A stretch of DNA of 40,006 nt from an uncultured Bacteroidales bacterium (GTDB lineage: Bacteria; Bacteroidota; Bacteroidia; Bacteroidales; Bacteroidaceae): NCBI GenBank assembly GCA_902786925.1, contig CADAEK010000030.1:1-40006 (forward strand), written 5' to 3'. Of this stretch, positions 1 to 7,229 are shown one piece after another; position 1 is the stretch's first letter, and each line of letters starts with the position of its first letter. A program made the translations under genes and the position numbers. The notes beneath the pieces are model-generated. The model ran no database searches. It saw only the letters and a program-made list of their open reading frames with translations, and was not told where the DNA came from.

Positions 1-103
1 TAATATAAAAAATATTTTATATTATATAGTGGCTCTATTGACACCACTTTCGAGCGCTAAATGACACTCGTGACACTTGACACTCATGACACCCTACCCT
101 CAC

Positions 104-131
104 TCCTAATTCCTCATTCCTAATTCCTCAT
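104..131. repeat. Tandem 14-bp duplication
   Basis: The 14-mer TCCTAATTCCTCAT is present twice in perfect tandem (104-117 and 118-131). Each unit is itself built from 7-bp words of the AATTCCT type, the same words that make the inverted repeats around the four-helix-bundle gene near 11.5-12.1 kb. Just upstream (62-95) the word TGACACT recurs several times. No function is visible. Confidence 0.8.
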
Positions 132-209
132 CCATCAGCCCACATCCCAGTGAGGCAAATGCTTCGCGAACCATGCCGTGCTTTTTTGCGTGCTTATTTT
201 GCCCCTTTT

Positions 210-241
210 TTTGCGAGCCTTTTCAAAACGCCGTAACTTTG
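210..241 (+). promoter_or_regulatory. Bacteroidetes-type promoter
   Basis: TTTG at 210-213 and TAACTTTG at 234-241 are separated by 20 bases, matching the Bacteroidetes housekeeping form (TTTG, about 20 bases, TAnnTTTG). It points at the truncated HU-like reading frame starting at 444, about 200 bases downstream. Confidence 0.55.
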
Positions 242-400
242 CATCGCGAAACAAAAAAATTGCAGCCCCTAAGGGTAACAAAATTTTCCCTTAAGGGGAA
301 GCAAAAAAAGGGCAAAGGTGAAGGGTGAAACGTGATAGAGCTTGCGACTGATTTGCGCTCCTACAAGAAAAAAATTACGGGCCTCCAGGGGAGCAAAAAT

Positions 401-434
401 CAATTATCAATTATCAATTATCAACTATCAATTA
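401..434. repeat. 7-bp tandem repeat before a start codon
   Basis: CAATTAT occurs three times perfectly (401-421), once with one change (CAACTAT, 422-428), and then partially (429-434). It ends about 10 bases before the ATG at 444, so a change in copy number would alter leader spacing. Related AATTATC or AATTGAC words recur at about 716-737, 1124-1150, 1755-1780 and 17509-17540. Confidence 0.8.
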
Positions 435-443
435 AAAAAGACT

Positions 444-521
444 ATGGCAATTAAAGTGAATGCTCGTGAAACCGAGCTCAAATTCGGAAAGGAAGCAACA
501 TACCACTCTGCGATGATTTAG
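444..521 (+). pseudogene. Truncated start of an HU-like DNA-binding protein gene
   Basis: ATG at 444 opens a 25-codon frame ending at TAG (519-521). The predicted peptide starts MAIKVNARETELKFGKEATY. From memory this resembles the amino terminus of a Bacteroidales HU-like protein family of roughly 130 residues. Here the frame stops after the first strand region, and the following ~120 bases do not continue it in any frame I could follow. An intact promoter (210-241) precedes it. I read it as a decayed or truncated gene, but the match rests on recall of a short segment and could be wrong. Confidence 0.35.
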
Positions 522-621
522 AAGATGAAGCAGATTCGCCGCTTTCTGCGGCATAAGAAGGGCACACGGATTCCGTGGATTACACAGATTTTGGAGCATT
601 GCGCGGCCTGCCGAGGGCTTT

Positions 622-679
622 ATTGCTGCGCAAGAAATCAATCAAAAAAAATAAAAATCTGGGGGCAAAGCCCTGAAAT
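622..679 (+). repeat. Long inverted repeat, left copy
   Basis: This segment is the reverse complement, with scattered mismatches, of 991-1047. The outer 20 bases (ATTGCTGCGCAAGAAATCAA) are identical. The inner part of both copies carries a small palindrome of the GGGGCAAnGCCCC kind followed by GAAAT. The two copies bracket about 310 bases of non-coding repeats. Confidence 0.8.
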
Positions 680-850
680 GGTAGAGCCTTGGGCGGCCTA
701 ATTTAATTGACAATCTTAGATAATTGATAATTGACAGGTGATAGTTGAGAGGTTATTTAACCCATGAGTTCCTTACCATTATCCGCACTTGATGTTAATT
801 TGTTAACTTGTTAAAAAGTATCGCCGGATAAAACACTGTCTTAGATTATA

Positions 851-976
851 TCAAGAATTTGAGAATTGGAGAATTTTTCTCTTTAATCAATTTATCAAGA
901 ATTGGGGAATTGAAGAATTTACTCTAAACGAATACGGATGATTTTAAGACAAATTCTCTAATTCTCTAATTCTTGA
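851..976. repeat. Nested direct and inverted 26-bp repeats
   Basis: Two imperfect direct copies of a TCAAGAATT...GAATTT element lie at 851-876 and 895-920. An inverted copy lies at 951-976, with about 4 mismatches to the second. The second and third copies could fold into a hairpin with a ~30-base loop. The block lies inside the larger inverted pair 622-679/991-1047. Confidence 0.7.
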
Positions 977-990
977 CCTCATGTTAGCCT

Positions 991-1047
991 ATTTCGGGGC
1001 CTTGCCCCAAGATTTAAATTAATTTGTTTGATTTCTTGCGCAGCAAT
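991..1047 (-). repeat. Long inverted repeat, right copy
   Basis: Reverse-complement partner of 622-679. It contains a near-perfect hairpin core (GGGGCCTTGCCCC at about 996-1008). Elements of this look are often dispersed small repeats in Bacteroidales genomes, but family membership is not established from this window. Confidence 0.8.
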
Positions 1048-1134
1048 CCCCCACCAAGAGCCGCCTCCTGCGGCTACCTCTTTTATATCCTTCGGATAGA
1101 AATCTATCAAAAATCTATTATGGTTAATTGATAA

Positions 1135-1177
1135 TTGACAGTTGATAATTAGCCATGCGGGGTGTTGTTTTAGGTCA
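1135..1177 (+). repeat. Dispersed ~43-bp repeat, copy 1
   Basis: The segment starting TTGACAGTTGATAATTAGCC matches 1765-1807 over about 43 bases with roughly three mismatches, in the same orientation. The shared core ends with TTTAGGTCA. The copies flank the GlsB-like gene at 1272-1541. Confidence 0.8.
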
Positions 1178-1271
1178 AATGTCTAAGGTCAAAAGTCAAA
1201 TGTCTAAGGTCTAATGTCAAATGCCTGATGTCAATTTGTTTTTCATCAGAACGTTTTGCTATTAACGTGAG

Positions 1272-1541
1272 TTACTTTCTTCCAAAAATGATCCCCCAAA
1301 TCCAGAGGACCAGGACAGCACCGGCCACACAAAAGATGAAGTTGGTGATGTATCCCTTGCCGAAGAGAGAGATGTTGAGCAAGTGGCTAATGAGTGCACC
1401 AGCATAGCTGCCCACAATGCCTACAACAAGGTTCATGCAACAGCCTTTGCCCTCGCCACTCATGATGCGATTGGCAATGTAACCAATGAAAATGCCTGTA
1501 AGGATGGGCCAGGCGGTAAAATCTGCAATGTGTTCTAACAT
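1272..1541 (-). CDS. GlsB/YeaQ/YmgE-family stress-response membrane protein
   Basis: An 89-residue, highly hydrophobic protein with three predicted membrane spans (about residues 10-26, 36-57 and 65-86) and Gly/Ala-rich packing faces, typical of the transglycosylase-associated (GlsB/YeaQ/YmgE) family. Members are small inner-membrane proteins induced in stress or stationary phase; their molecular activity is unknown. Length is normal for the family and the ATG start (1539-1541) fits the first span. A leftward promoter lies about 120 bases upstream. The gene stands alone between two copies of a dispersed repeat and is the only convincing gene in the first 2 kb. Confidence 0.8.
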   Translation of the reverse strand: MLEHIADFTAWPILTGIFIGYIANRIMSGEGKGCCMNLVVGIVGSYAGALISHLLNISLFGKGYITNFIFCVAGAVLVLWIWGIIFGRK

Positions 1542-1661
1542 GATGATTAAGAGTTTTGGAAGTAAAAGAATATGTCAAAATAGAGATGAGAGGTATAACT
1601 CCATACAAAGAGTGAAGGGAGGAAGAACCACATCCTCGACTATTGCCCTTGTTATTGGACG

Positions 1662-1691
1662 CAAACATACAACTTTTTTCACACTAAACAA
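1662..1691 (-). promoter_or_regulatory. Promoter for the GlsB-like gene
   Basis: On the minus strand, TATGTTTG (1662-1669) lies 19 bases from a TTG (1689-1691). This matches the Bacteroidetes -7/-33 arrangement and points at the gene ending at 1541. Confidence 0.5.
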
Positions 1692-1764
1692 TTATTCCCA
1701 CATAAAAAACAACTTTATTGACGGGAAAAAAGAGCATATATGGGCGGCCTAATTTAATTGACAG

Positions 1765-1807
1765 TTGACAGTTGATAATTAGCCATGCGGGGCGTTTCTT
1801 TAGGTCA
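1765..1807 (+). repeat. Dispersed ~43-bp repeat, copy 2
   Basis: Same element as 1135-1177, same orientation. It is preceded by GGCGGCCTAATTTAATTGACA (about 1743-1763), a phrase that also occurs near 693-712, so the repeat unit may be a mosaic of smaller words. Confidence 0.75.
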
Positions 1808-1936
1808 CACAGATTGCAGTGTGAGAGGGTGATTCAACGTTGCGTTTCCTTTTCCCAATTCTCCACTTTCGGCTATTTTGTGGCGAGAAAATGAAAAAAA
1901 CTTAAGCGACAAGCGGTGTGGGTAAGTTTTTTTTTG

Positions 1937-1944
1937 TACTTTTG
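1937..1944 (+). promoter_or_regulatory. -7 box (TACTTTTG) upstream of the foldase gene
   Basis: TACTTTTG fits TAnnTTTG and is preceded by a T-run. No clear TTG is found 20 bases upstream, so this promoter is weaker by sequence than others in the window. The transcript leader would be about 90 bases. Confidence 0.4.
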
Positions 1945-2041
1945 CATGATTTTGCGTTAGCCGTGACAGAGGTTCAGTCTTGGGCATGCACGGCAAGCAT
2001 ATGCACATTATCGTATATTAACAAATCAAAATAATAAAAAA

Positions 2042-4192
2042 ATGGCAGCATTACAAAAAATCAGAAGCAAGGGCGTGCTCCTTGTTTCAATCATTGCCCT
2101 GGCGTTGTTCCTCTTTGTTGCAGGCGACTTGTTCAGGGGGCTGGAGAGCTTGTTCCAAAGCTCAAGCCAGCAGGTAGGTGAAGTAAACGGCAAGGCCGTT
2201 TCTATTCAGGAGTACCAGAAAATGGTAGATGACCTGCAGACCTACTATGAGATTGTTCAGCAGAAGAGCTCTTTCAACGAGGAGGAGCTGAACCGCATCA
2301 AGGACGAGGCTTGGCAGACTTTCGTACAGTCTGAGCTGATCAAGAACCAGTGTGACGAACTCGGCATCGCAGTTACAGACGATGAGATTTCAGACATCGT
2401 GAAGAGCGGCATGAGCCAGATGCTCCAGGTGCCTGTATTCATGAACCAGCAGACTGGTCGCTATGACTACGCTAGCGTGAACGCCTTCCTTGCTGAATAC
2501 AAGAAACTGAAGGATTCAGGCACACAGGTTCCTGAAACTTACGAGAAAATCTACAAGTACTATCTGTTCGCACAGCGCCAGATTCGTGACCAGTTGCTTA
2601 CTCAGAAGTATCAGGTGCTGCTCTCTCAGGTGTTCCTTTCTAACCCTGAAGAGGCAAAGCTTTCATTCGCTGGCCGCACAGAAGAGTCTGACCTGCTCTT
2701 GGCTGCTCTTCCTGCAGCATCTGTAAACGATGACGCAGTGAAAGTAACTGATGAAGAACTGAAGAACAAGTACAACGAGGACAAAGAGCAGTACAGACAG
2801 TACATCGAGACTCGTGATGTCAAGGTGATTGATGTTCAGGTGACTGCCAGCAACGCAGACAAGAAGGCCGCTGAAGCAGAGATGGCTGATGCAGCAAGCA
2901 AGTTGGCAAGCGCAACCAACAACACAACTGCTGGCAACGTGGTTCGCCAAACCACTTCTCTCCTCGCCTACTCTGATGTGTACAAGACAAAGGACGCTTT
3001 CCCAGCAATGATTTCTTCAAATCTTGACTCTGCTGCTGTGGGCAGCGTGAAAGCCCCTGCATACGACGCCATGACGAACACTTACTACACTTACAAGGTA
3101 TTGGGCAAGAAGACAGAGGCAGACTCTGTACTCTTCCGTCAGGTAGGTGTGATTGGCAAGGACGAAGCTGACATTGCCAAGAAGGCAGACAGCATCATGA
3201 CTGCATTGAACAGTGGTGCCAACTTTAAGGATTTGGCTAAGAAGTACAACCAGACTGGTGACTCTACATGGCTCAACACCGCACAGTTCCAGACTTCACA
3301 GGTGGACGGAGACAACGCGCTCTTCATCAACACTCTTTACGGCATGAATACAGGCGAAGTAAAGAAGCTGAAGATGGAGAACGGCGCCACTGTCATCCTT
3401 CAGGTGATGAAGACGGCCAACCCTGTAACGAAGTACAACGTAGCAGCTGTAGTGAAAGAGCTGAAGTTCTCTGATGACACATACAGCAAGGAATACAATA
3501 AGTTCTCTTCATTCGTAGCTGAGAACAAGACTTTGGAACAGATTGAGGCCAATGCAGCGAAGAGCGGCTACACAGTTCGTCCTATCAACGACGTGACCTG
3601 CAGCGCTCACGGCATCGCCAATATCCGCGCCACTCGTGAAGCTCTGAAGTGGGTGTTCGACGAGGCAAAGGTTGGTGACGTTTCACAGCTCTACGAATGT
3701 GGCAGCAATGACCACCTGATGATTGTCGCTCTGACTGGTATCAACGAAGAGGGCTACCGTTCTGAAGCCAAGCTGAAGGATATGCTGACTGAGGAAATCA
3801 AGCTGGAAAAGAAAGTGGCAAAGCTCTATGAGAGCGCTAAGAACGTGAAGAGCATCGCTGAAGCACAGAAGTTGAAGGATGTGGTAGTGGACACTATCAA
3901 GCATGTTTCATTCGCATCACCAACATACATCGCCTCTACTGGTGCATCAGAGCCAATGGTTGGCGCTGTGGCTGCAAAGACTGCTAAGGGAGCATTTGCT
4001 GGTCCTGTGAAAGGCAACAATGGCGTGTACATGTTCCAGGTTATCAACAAGACCAAGACTGCAGAGAAGTTTGACGCCAAGAGCGAAGAGACTGCTGCAG
4101 CAATGAACGATTTCCGTGCTGTATCAAACACGATCATCAACACGCTCTATCTGAAAGCAAACGTGAAGGACAAGCGCTATAAGTTCTTCTAA
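2042..4192 (+). CDS. Membrane-anchored peptidyl-prolyl isomerase, SurA/PpiD type
   Basis: A 716-residue periplasmic foldase. A short basic segment is followed by one membrane anchor (about residues 13-32). Then comes a SurA_N-like helical chaperone region (about 40-190, with the pattern GEVNGKAVSIQEYQKMVDDL), a long insert, a parvulin-type rotamase region (about 350-460) and a C-terminal helical part. This architecture matches PpiD/SurA-type proteins of Bacteroidetes, which help outer-membrane proteins fold after export. Length is normal for that group. The ATG at 2042 directly precedes the anchor. It stands alone, ending at a strong terminator (4226-4258), and begins an envelope-related gene block. 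Confidence 0.85.
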   Translation: MAALQKIRSKGVLLVSIIALALFLFVAGDLFRGLESLFQSSSQQVGEVNGKAVSIQEYQKMVDDLQTYYEIVQQKSSFNEEELNRIKDEAWQTFVQSELIKNQCDELGIAVTDDEISDIVKSGMSQMLQVPVFMNQQTGRYDYASVNAFLAEYKKLKDSGTQVPETYEKIYKYYLFAQRQIRDQLLTQKYQVLLSQVFLSNPEEAKLSFAGRTEESDLLLAALPAASVNDDAVKVTDEELKNKYNEDKEQYRQYIETRDVKVIDVQVTASNADKKAAEAEMADAASKLASATNNTTAGNVVRQTTSLLAYSDVYKTKDAFPAMISSNLDSAAVGSVKAPAYDAMTNTYYTYKVLGKKTEADSVLFRQVGVIGKDEADIAKKADSIMTALNSGANFKDLAKKYNQTGDSTWLNTAQFQTSQVDGDNALFINTLYGMNTGEVKKLKMENGATVILQVMKTANPVTKYNVAAVVKELKFSDDTYSKEYNKFSSFVAENKTLEQIEANAAKSGYTVRPINDVTCSAHGIANIRATREALKWVFDEAKVGDVSQLYECGSNDHLMIVALTGINEEGYRSEAKLKDMLTEEIKLEKKVAKLYESAKNVKSIAEAQKLKDVVVDTIKHVSFASPTYIASTGASEPMVGAVAAKTAKGAFAGPVKGNNGVYMFQVINKTKTAEKFDAKSEETAAAMNDFRAVSNTIINTLYLKANVKDKRYKFF

Positions 4193-4225
4193 ACCGCTAA
4201 AAGATACACATATTATTATATATAA

Positions 4226-4258
4226 AGACGGTTGGCCACTGGCTAACCGTCTTTTTTT
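4226..4258 (+). terminator. Rho-independent terminator of the foldase gene
   Basis: AGACGGTTGGCCA (4226-4238) pairs with TGGCTAACCGTCT (4240-4252) with one G-T wobble, followed by a run of seven T. The innermost bases form the loop. It lies 34 bases after the stop codon. Confidence 0.85.
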
Positions 4259-4297
4259 ACTTTTATTGTGCAAGAAGGCACTTTTTTTTCAAAAAAA

Positions 4298-4329
4298 TTT
4301 GGATGTACAAGAGAAATACCTTATTTTTG
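4298..4329 (+). promoter_or_regulatory. Promoter of the small secreted protein gene
   Basis: TTTG (4298-4301) and TATTTTTG (4322-4329) are 20 bases apart, an excellent match to the Bacteroidetes form. The ATG at 4351 follows closely, so the 5' leader would be only about 15 bases. Confidence 0.65.
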
Positions 4330-4350
4330 CACTATAAAATCTAATTGTAT

Positions 4351-4674
4351 ATGGTGAAATCTTTACATAAAACCCTGATAGTACTTCTGACAATGGCATG
4401 CATGGCATGTCCAACTGCCATGATGGCACAGGATATGCAGCAGAGCCAAGTGGAGATGGAACAGAACCAGATTACAATCTCTGTTGTAGGAAATACGCTC
4501 CGAGTGAAGAACGCGGAAGGCTTGACATTGGAAATCTATAACCTGACTGGTGGAAAAGAATATACCCAACACATAGAAAGTGCCTCCAAAGCAATTAATC
4601 TCTCTCAATTGCAGCCGGGCTATTACATTGTGAAGATTGGGAAATTCACCCGCAAGGTTTACCTGCCCAAATAG
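4351..4674 (+). CDS. Small secreted protein with a sorting-domain-like beta-sandwich
   Basis: A 107-residue protein made of a signal peptide (about 1-26, cleavage after MAQ) and one beta-sandwich (about 45-107). The second part shows the pattern of Por_Secre_tail/DUF6383-like modules: a strand with VGNTLRVKN, then LEIYNLTGG, then INLSQLQPGYYIVKIG, then a closing strand. In other Bacteroidetes such modules sit at the C terminus of large secreted proteins; here it is the whole mature protein. I prefer the ATG at 4351 over the in-frame TTG at 4345 because of promoter spacing. Function unknown. It ends before a hairpin with a T-run. Confidence 0.65.
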   Translation: MVKSLHKTLIVLLTMACMACPTAMMAQDMQQSQVEMEQNQITISVVGNTLRVKNAEGLTLEIYNLTGGKEYTQHIESASKAINLSQLQPGYYIVKIGKFTRKVYLPK

Positions 4675-4723
4675 CCAATTCCAGTTCCCTACCCACTGAG
4701 TGGGCAAAGGAAACAACACATAT

Positions 4724-4773
4724 AAAGTGAAAGTTTGACTTCCCAAACAGGCAGAAGCGACTTTCACTTTTTT
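4724..4773 (+). terminator. Terminator after the small secreted protein gene
   Basis: AAAGTGAAAGT (4724-4734) is complementary to ACTTTCACTTT (4760-4770), followed by more T. A short separate palindrome, CCCACTGAGTGGG, lies at 4692-4704. Confidence 0.65.
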
Positions 4774-4836
4774 CATTCACAAAGTTAAACCATTCAATAT
4801 ACACAACGTCAAAAATATACGAACAGAGCAAAAACC

Positions 4837-5382
4837 ATGGCCCATATAGACGAACATGAAATATTGCAACGTTTGCAAGACCCTGCCACCAAGCGCAAGG
4901 CCTTCGAGCAAATGGTGAACGTCTATTCGCGCAAGCTCTATTGGCAGATTCACTACCTCTTGCAAAACCACGAGGACACCGATGACGTGCTGCAGAATAC
5001 TTTCATCAAAGCATGGAAGGGCATTGACAACTTCAAAGGTGAATCAGCCTTGTTCACATGGCTCTACCGCATCGCCTACAACGAGTCTATCACCTTTCTG
5101 AAACAGCAAAGGCACATGACATCAATTGACGATGAAGACTTTGTAGAACCAGCCAATCTTGTGGCAGATGAGCATTTCGATGGCGACGAAACTGAATCGC
5201 TGCTGATGCAAGCCGTTTCTACCCTGCCACCCAAGCAAAGACAAGTGTTCTGCATGAAATACTTTGAAGAGCAGAAGTATGAAGACATCTCTGAACTTGT
5301 AGGCACCAGTGTGGGAGCGCTCAAGGCTTCATACCACATCGCCGTAGAGAAAATTACCTCGTTCATCAAAAGCAAAGAATAA
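4837..5382 (+). CDS. ECF-type RNA polymerase sigma factor
   Basis: A 181-residue ECF (extracytoplasmic function) sigma-70 factor. Region 2 is at about residues 24-90 (HEDTDDVLQNTFIKAW and TWLYRIAYNESITFL motifs for -10 recognition). Region 4 is at about 125-178 (LPPKQRQVFCMKYFEEQKYEDI, then a helix-turn-helix with VGTSVGALKASYHIA). Length is typical. It is followed by a small single-span membrane protein and a Spy/CpxP-like secreted protein, the usual layout of an envelope-stress sigma with its membrane regulator. Its own targets cannot be read from the sequence, but the adjacent secreted protein genes are the natural candidates. Confidence 0.9.
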   Translation: MAHIDEHEILQRLQDPATKRKAFEQMVNVYSRKLYWQIHYLLQNHEDTDDVLQNTFIKAWKGIDNFKGESALFTWLYRIAYNESITFLKQQRHMTSIDDEDFVEPANLVADEHFDGDETESLLMQAVSTLPPKQRQVFCMKYFEEQKYEDISELVGTSVGALKASYHIAVEKITSFIKSKE

Positions 5383-5493
5383 ACACACATATATAACATC
5401 CGCGAGGCACCCTAACGAGAAAAACGCTGATTGCATTAAACCTTCGGGTACTAAGCGAGTCATAACAATAACAAACAACTAAAAACCAAGAAT

Positions 5494-5874
5494 ATGAGTA
5501 CAAAAGAGATCCGAAAGTTCAACCTCGATGGCGGACGATACCCGTTCAAGGTATCGGACAAATACTTCGATGATCTGACTGCTCGTATCATGGAGCAAAT
5601 CCCAGAAGAGCAGCCTCAGAAGCAAGCTCCTTCACGCGTGGTGCCGATGCGTAGAAACATGTGGCTGACTACCCTCTCTATCGCAGCTTCGCTCGCACTG
5701 ATTGTAACCATTGCATTGAATGTCATTCCATCACCCTCTGGCTCAACAGACCCTAAAGAGGCCTTGAAAGCTGAATACACCAACGACGACTACAATGAGG
5801 ACCTGATGACTTATGCTATGGTGGACAACATGGACGTGTACTACTATCTCGCAGCAGAGGACGCTGATGAATAA
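5494..5874 (+). CDS. Single-span membrane protein, probable anti-sigma factor
   Basis: A 126-residue protein with a charged cytoplasmic N-terminal part (1-53), one membrane helix (about 54-75, MWLTTLSIAASLALIVTIAL) and a short acidic outer tail. No Zn-binding anti-sigma motif (HxxxCxxC) is visible. The assignment therefore rests on position, 111 bases after the ECF sigma gene, and on topology. Family recognition is weak; it is a Prevotella-type hypothetical protein. It is followed after 33 bases by the Spy/CpxP-like gene, so the three likely form one unit. Confidence 0.6.
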   Translation: MSTKEIRKFNLDGGRYPFKVSDKYFDDLTARIMEQIPEEQPQKQAPSRVVPMRRNMWLTTLSIAASLALIVTIALNVIPSPSGSTDPKEALKAEYTNDDYNEDLMTYAMVDNMDVYYYLAAEDADE

Positions 5875-5907
5875 CGCAAAGCAACTGTTTCAACACAAAC
5901 AAAGACA

Positions 5908-6420
5908 ATGACTATGAACAAAAGGATAACAATATGGGTAATGACATGGGTGCTCTGCTTGAGCATCAATGCACAGGCTCCCAATGCGGGCTACCAACGC
6001 CCACAGCAACGCCAATTCAGCCCTGAGCTTTACATGAAACGACTCAATGAATTTGTGTCGCGCGGTGCAAACCTCACCGAGGCAGAACAGGCAAAGTTTC
6101 TACCCATGCTCGCAGAGATGCTCGGCAAGCAGCACGAATTGTCAAAACAGCAACGTGAACTTCTCATGCAGAGCTGGCAGAACAAAAACATGACAGAGGC
6201 TGACTATGAGAAAATGGTGACCAGAACCATAGCCCTCGATTTGGAAAGCAGAAAAGTAGAACAGACATACTATAAGAAGTTCCACACCGTATTATCGTGG
6301 AAAAAGGTGTATGCTGTTCGCCAGTCGCTACAGCGATTCCAAATGGAAGCTCTCAGTCATTTCCAACCAGGAAGGATGAACCGTGGCAACGACGGTAAAT
6401 GGAACAACAATAAGAAATAA
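5908..6420 (+). CDS. Secreted Spy/CpxP-like helical protein
   Basis: A 170-residue protein with a signal peptide (about 1-24, ending INAQA) and an all-helical, Gln/Lys/Glu-rich body. The pattern LTEAEQAKFLPMLAEMLGKQHELSKQQRELL resembles the LTxxQ-type helices of periplasmic Spy/CpxP proteins. In that family, small helical dimers act as ATP-independent chaperones or as stress-sensor modulators in the periplasm. The C terminus is basic and Asn-rich (about 157-170). Its place behind an ECF sigma and a membrane regulator supports an envelope-stress role. A periplasmic partner of the anti-sigma is an inference. Confidence 0.6.
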   Translation: MTMNKRITIWVMTWVLCLSINAQAPNAGYQRPQQRQFSPELYMKRLNEFVSRGANLTEAEQAKFLPMLAEMLGKQHELSKQQRELLMQSWQNKNMTEADYEKMVTRTIALDLESRKVEQTYYKKFHTVLSWKKVYAVRQSLQRFQMEALSHFQPGRMNRGNDGKWNNNKK

Positions 6421-6459
6421 GCTATATACACACATTTTTAGATTATTTAGAGCTTATTT

Positions 6460-6491
6460 TTTGAACATAAGAGGCAAAAGCACTAACTTTG
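6460..6491 (+). promoter_or_regulatory. Promoter of the DUF4468-porin block
   Basis: TTTG (6460-6463) and TAACTTTG (6484-6491) are exactly 20 bases apart. The leader to the ATG at 6575 is about 77 bases and includes a GACACCGGTGG...CCACCGTGTC hairpin (about 6502-6535). Confidence 0.65.
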
Positions 6492-6574
6492 CAAACAGAT
6501 TGACACCGGTGGGGCATCAATGTCCCACCGTGTCAATATTCAAACCACATTAACCCCATTAAACCAGAAGACAG

Positions 6575-7222
6575 ATGAAAAAGCTCGTAATGGCACTCTG
6601 TGTGGCAACGCTTCCCCTAATGATGCAAGCCCAAAGTGAAGGTCTATTAGCTCGTAAAGCAGTCACTGCAGCAAGCGCTGACATGAAAACTTATACGGCA
6701 AAGGGAGCTGTGCCCGAAGTGGATGGAGCCGTGGTGTTCAAAGATGTGATTGCCGCTCCTGGAAAATCAAAAGAAGACATATATGCTAAGGTGGCTCAAT
6801 GGGCCAGCTTGCGCTATGAGCCCAATAGCGTCATGGGATTCTATACAGATCCGAACTTCTTTAAGAATCTTGAGTTCTCAAGAGTGAAAGAAGCAAACAA
6901 AGAGAACGGCAAGATTCAGTGCCAAGGAGCAGAGGAACTTATTTTCTCTATCAAACCTTTGGCTAAAAACTATACACAGGCTTTCTATCTATTAGATCTT
7001 GACGTGCAGGACGGTCAGGTAGGCTTTAAGCTCCACACTCTCTCATTTAATGTTGATCAGGGCGAAGGTCAATTCGTTCGTGAAACAGCAGAAGACTGGA
7101 TTTCCGACAAGGAATGCCTCAGCAAAAAGGGAACGCTGAGACGCATCCCTGGCAAGTTCCGTATCAAGACGATTGACTTGGTAAACGAATTGAAGAAAGA
7201 GATTGCTGCAGCCATCAACTAA
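6575..7222 (+). CDS. DUF4468-type secreted protein
   Basis: A 215-residue exported protein with a signal peptide (about 1-19, cleavage after MQAQ). The mature part contains a segment like the DUF4468 (TBP-like fold) domain seen in Bacteroidetes exported proteins: VVFKDVIAAPGKSKEDIYAK, then AQWAS, then a sheet-forming region to about residue 165. A C-terminal helix follows. The function of this family is unknown. The next gene starts 7 bases after its stop and a porin follows, so an outer-envelope role is plausible. The family call is by pattern only. Confidence 0.6.
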   Translation: MKKLVMALCVATLPLMMQAQSEGLLARKAVTAASADMKTYTAKGAVPEVDGAVVFKDVIAAPGKSKEDIYAKVAQWASLRYEPNSVMGFYTDPNFFKNLEFSRVKEANKENGKIQCQGAEELIFSIKPLAKNYTQAFYLLDLDVQDGQVGFKLHTLSFNVDQGEGQFVRETAEDWISDKECLSKKGTLRRIPGKFRIKTIDLVNELKKEIAAAIN

Positions 7223-7229
7223 TGAGGAG

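Larger units (their letters stand above)
1..443. other. Gene-free leader region with repeats
   Basis: I see no credible gene here. The stretch holds TGACACT-type short repeats (about 40-96), the 14-bp tandem duplication, a well-formed rightward promoter (210-241) and a 7-bp tandem repeat immediately before the ATG at 444. The minus-strand reading frame that crosses 432-641 has no recognisable protein features. Confidence 0.6.
522..1271. other. Repeat-rich intergenic region
   Basis: About 750 bases with no credible gene. It contains a ~57-bp inverted pair (622-679 and 991-1047), a nested set of ~26-bp direct and inverted repeats (851-976), the first copy of a dispersed repeat (1135-1177), and short AATGTCTAAGGTC-type words repeated between about 1171 and 1235. 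Confidence 0.6.
1542..2041. other. Intergenic region with divergent promoters
   Basis: About 500 bases without a credible gene. It holds the leftward promoter of the GlsB-like gene (1662-1691), the second copy of the dispersed repeat (1765-1807), and the rightward -7 box (1937-1944) of the foldase gene followed by a ~95-base leader. Confidence 0.6.

Noticed and set aside
432..641. 69-residue minus-strand frame over the HU-like remnant
   Set aside because: No domain-like pattern, Cys/Leu-rich composition and overlap with repeats; it looks like a chance frame.
1387..1752. Frames overlapping the GlsB-like gene on both strands
   Set aside because: They are alternative-frame reads of the real gene and its promoter region.
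1..2041. CRISPR array in the repeat-rich left region
   Set aside because: Repeats are short tandem or inverted elements without regular unique spacers, and no cas gene is present.
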